This document shows positions 6,979 to 8,332 of a DNA stretch of 8,332 bases, piece after piece. The notes beneath the pieces were generated by a model. It was not told the origin of the DNA. It was given only the letters and a program-made list of their open reading frames with translations, and searched no databases. Location of the stretch: positions 1 through 8,332 of the forward strand of contig CAZHGD010000237.1 in the NCBI GenBank assembly GCA_964531735.1. Direction: 5' to 3'. The number at the start of each line of letters is the position of its first letter. The stretch's first letter is position 1. The stretch comes from CAZHGD01 sp964531735. GTDB lineage: Bacteria > Armatimonadota > UBA10988. The position numbers and the translations under genes were made by a program.

Positions 6979-8332
6979 TCACCAGCGATAGTAGCGGTAC
7001 GGATCATCGCCGAGCGCGAAGCCGTCCAGGTAATCGGCGCTGTACAGGCCGACCGGCGCCCGCTCCGACACGCGACCCGGTGCGGGCGCGACGCTGAACG
7101 ACGGCGCGGCGAACCAGAAGGTGAGCGCCTGGCCGGCCAGCTCCTGCAGGCTGAACCGCACCTTGTCGTCGCTCTCACGTGGCGTGAACCGCAGCTTGAG
7201 CTGCTTCCACTCCGGGCCCACCGGCGTGCGCTCGAACAGGCCGGCACCACCATAGGGCGGATGGTTCTTCTCGATGGCCGCGGTCACCGTGCCCGGCCCG
7301 CTGGCGCGCACCCAGACCGACCAGACGTAGGTGGTGCCGGCCCGGATGCCGAACCCCGGCTGCGAGAACGAGGCGTGCCAGGAGGTGCCACTCGGCTTGA
7401 TGACCTCGAACCGCACGGCGCGCTGGCCGAGGAGCGCGGGCGGCGCTTCCGAGGTGACGGCGGCCTTCACCTCGGCCGGGGCGATGCCGCTGACGGTCCA
7501 CTCCTGCAACCCGCCGGCAAAGTCGGCGTTGCGCAGGATCTCCTCGCCTTCGGCCTGGGGCGGCGCGGCCGCCGGACCGAGGCGCAGCTCGTCGGGTCGG
7601 CTGCCGAACCCGCCACCGCCGAACTCGTCGAACACGCGCACGGCGAGGTGGTTGCGGCCGGCTCGGGCCACACCCGGTGGAATGCGGTAGCTCCGCGGCG
7701 TGTTCCACCCACTGGTCTCGCCGACCAGCCGGCCGTTGAACCAGGTCTGGTCGCGATCGTCGATGGTGCCCAGTTCCAGCACCAACTCGCGGTTGACCCA
7801 CTCGGCGGGCAGCGTCACCTCGCGGCGGACCCAGAACGAGCCGTCGACCTCGCCCACCGTCGGCCACTGCTCCCAGTTGCCAGGCAGCTCGACGGGCGTC
7901 CAGTCACCATCGTCCAGGTCGGCGCGCTCCCAGCCGGCGGTGGTCGGGGCCCGGCCAGGATCCTGCGTGCGGGCCGCGGCCGAGGTCGCCGCGGGGAGCT
8001 TCTGCTCCACCTTGAACCGCCAGGCGCCGGCCAGCGGCAACGGCACGTTGCCCAGGTTCCAGCCTGGCGTCAGACTGCGCTGGTCCATCTCGAAGGTGGC
8101 GCCGAGGTTGGCGAGCAACTGGCACAGCGTGCGGGTCAGCCGCCATTGGCTGTAGCGCAGGTAGCTGCGCTCGGCCGCCGGAAGCTGCGCGGCGGTCAGT
8201 TGCAGGGCGATAGCGACGCCATCGCCGGCGGCATAGCGGCCGAGCAGGCCGTCGGCGCCGGCCGCCACGCCAAAGCCGCCGGTGACCGGCGCCAGCGGCA
8301 CGCTGCCGCGCAGGCGCAGGTCCGAGCGCGAC
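6979..8332 (-). CDS. Carbohydrate-active protein with jelly-roll and CBM-like modules (5' end outside window)
   Basis: This reading frame is open to the right edge of the window and ends with TGA at 6979-6981. A GTG at 8301 could be read as a start, but the codons before it continue in frame without a stop and I see no ribosome site, so the gene most likely begins outside. Counting residues from 8301: residues 1-70 look like the last helix and strand of a Rossmann or glutamine-amidotransferase-like domain, as found in multidomain glycosidases (RYAAGDGVAIALQL, then QLLANLGATF). Residues 88-242 form a galactose-binding-like jelly roll of the GH2 sugar-binding type (LAGAWRFK, DDGDWTPVELPGNWE, WVRREVTLP, DDRDQTWFNGRLVG, NHLAVRVFDEFGGGG). 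Residues 254-404 resemble a CBM4/9-type carbohydrate-binding module (ILRNADFAGGLQEW, TYVWSVWVRA, WKQLKLRFT). A short tail rich in Tyr and Trp ends the protein. No catalytic domain is visible, so the substrate cannot be named. It probably binds or cleaves polysaccharide outside the cell, together with the next gene, which starts 54 nt downstream in the same frame. Confidence 0.75.
   Translation of the reverse strand, partial: SRSDLRLRGSVPLAPVTGGFGVAAGADGLLGRYAAGDGVAIALQLTAAQLPAAERSYLRYSQWRLTRTLCQLLANLGATFEMDQRSLTPGWNLGNVPLPLAGAWRFKVEQKLPAATSAAARTQDPGRAPTTAGWERADLDDGDWTPVELPGNWEQWPTVGEVDGSFWVRREVTLPAEWVNRELVLELGTIDDRDQTWFNGRLVGETSGWNTPRSYRIPPGVARAGRNHLAVRVFDEFGGGGFGSRPDELRLGPAAAPPQAEGEEILRNADFAGGLQEWTVSGIAPAEVKAAVTSEAPPALLGQRAVRFEVIKPSGTSWHASFSQPGFGIRAGTTYVWSVWVRASGPGTVTAAIEKNHPPYGGAGLFERTPVGPEWKQLKLRFTPRESDDKVRFSLQELAGQALTFWFAAPSFSVAPAPGRVSERAPVGLYSADYLDGFALGDDPYRYYRW

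Noticed and set aside
1..8332. CRISPR array, tRNA, rRNA, transposase or integrase
   Set aside because: I looked for regularly spaced repeats, RNA gene landmarks and recombinase motifs on both strands and saw none. Nothing resembling target-site duplications was found at the cassette borders by eye.

Overview
The window is a GC-rich bacterial segment in which all supported genes lie on the minus strand. Read in transcription order (right to left) they are: the 3' part of a large secreted-type carbohydrate-active protein (6979 to the right edge); a 1084-residue putative glycoside hydrolase resembling the GH106 alpha-L-rhamnosidases (3670-6924); a putative type II restriction endonuclease (2787-3635); its adenine-specific DNA methyltransferase (1660-2787); and a GH32-type beta-fructosidase-like protein (108-1598). 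Gaps are 54 nt, 34 nt, a 1-nt overlap and 61 nt, so the set could be a single transcription unit. I see no convincing promoter or intrinsic terminator inside it. The base composition and the large multidomain glycosidases with jelly-roll sugar-binding modules recall Planctomycetota, Armatimonadota, Lentisphaerota or Verrucomicrobiota. There is no rRNA or marker gene here, so this assignment is weak.

The outer genes form a plant- or algal-glycan degradation theme. The two right-hand proteins carry related galactose-binding-like jelly rolls. The GH106-like enzyme has a probable signal peptide and would act outside the cytoplasm. The GH32-like protein has none and would act on imported sugar. 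Its GH32 motifs are only partly canonical: DPNG is intact, RDP is WDP, and the usual Glu before Cys of the acid/base motif is Ser.

The odd element is a two-gene restriction-modification cassette placed tightly between the two glycosidase genes. The nuclease begins at TTG behind a strong Shine-Dalgarno, with a stem-loop filling the space back to the preceding stop codon. The methyltransferase starts on a TGATG overlap and is probably translationally coupled. Hand-counted samples suggest the cassette is less GC-rich than its neighbours, consistent with insertion from elsewhere. No controller (C) protein gene is visible.

There is no gene-free stretch longer than about 110 bases. The left edge (1-107) holds no feature I can support.
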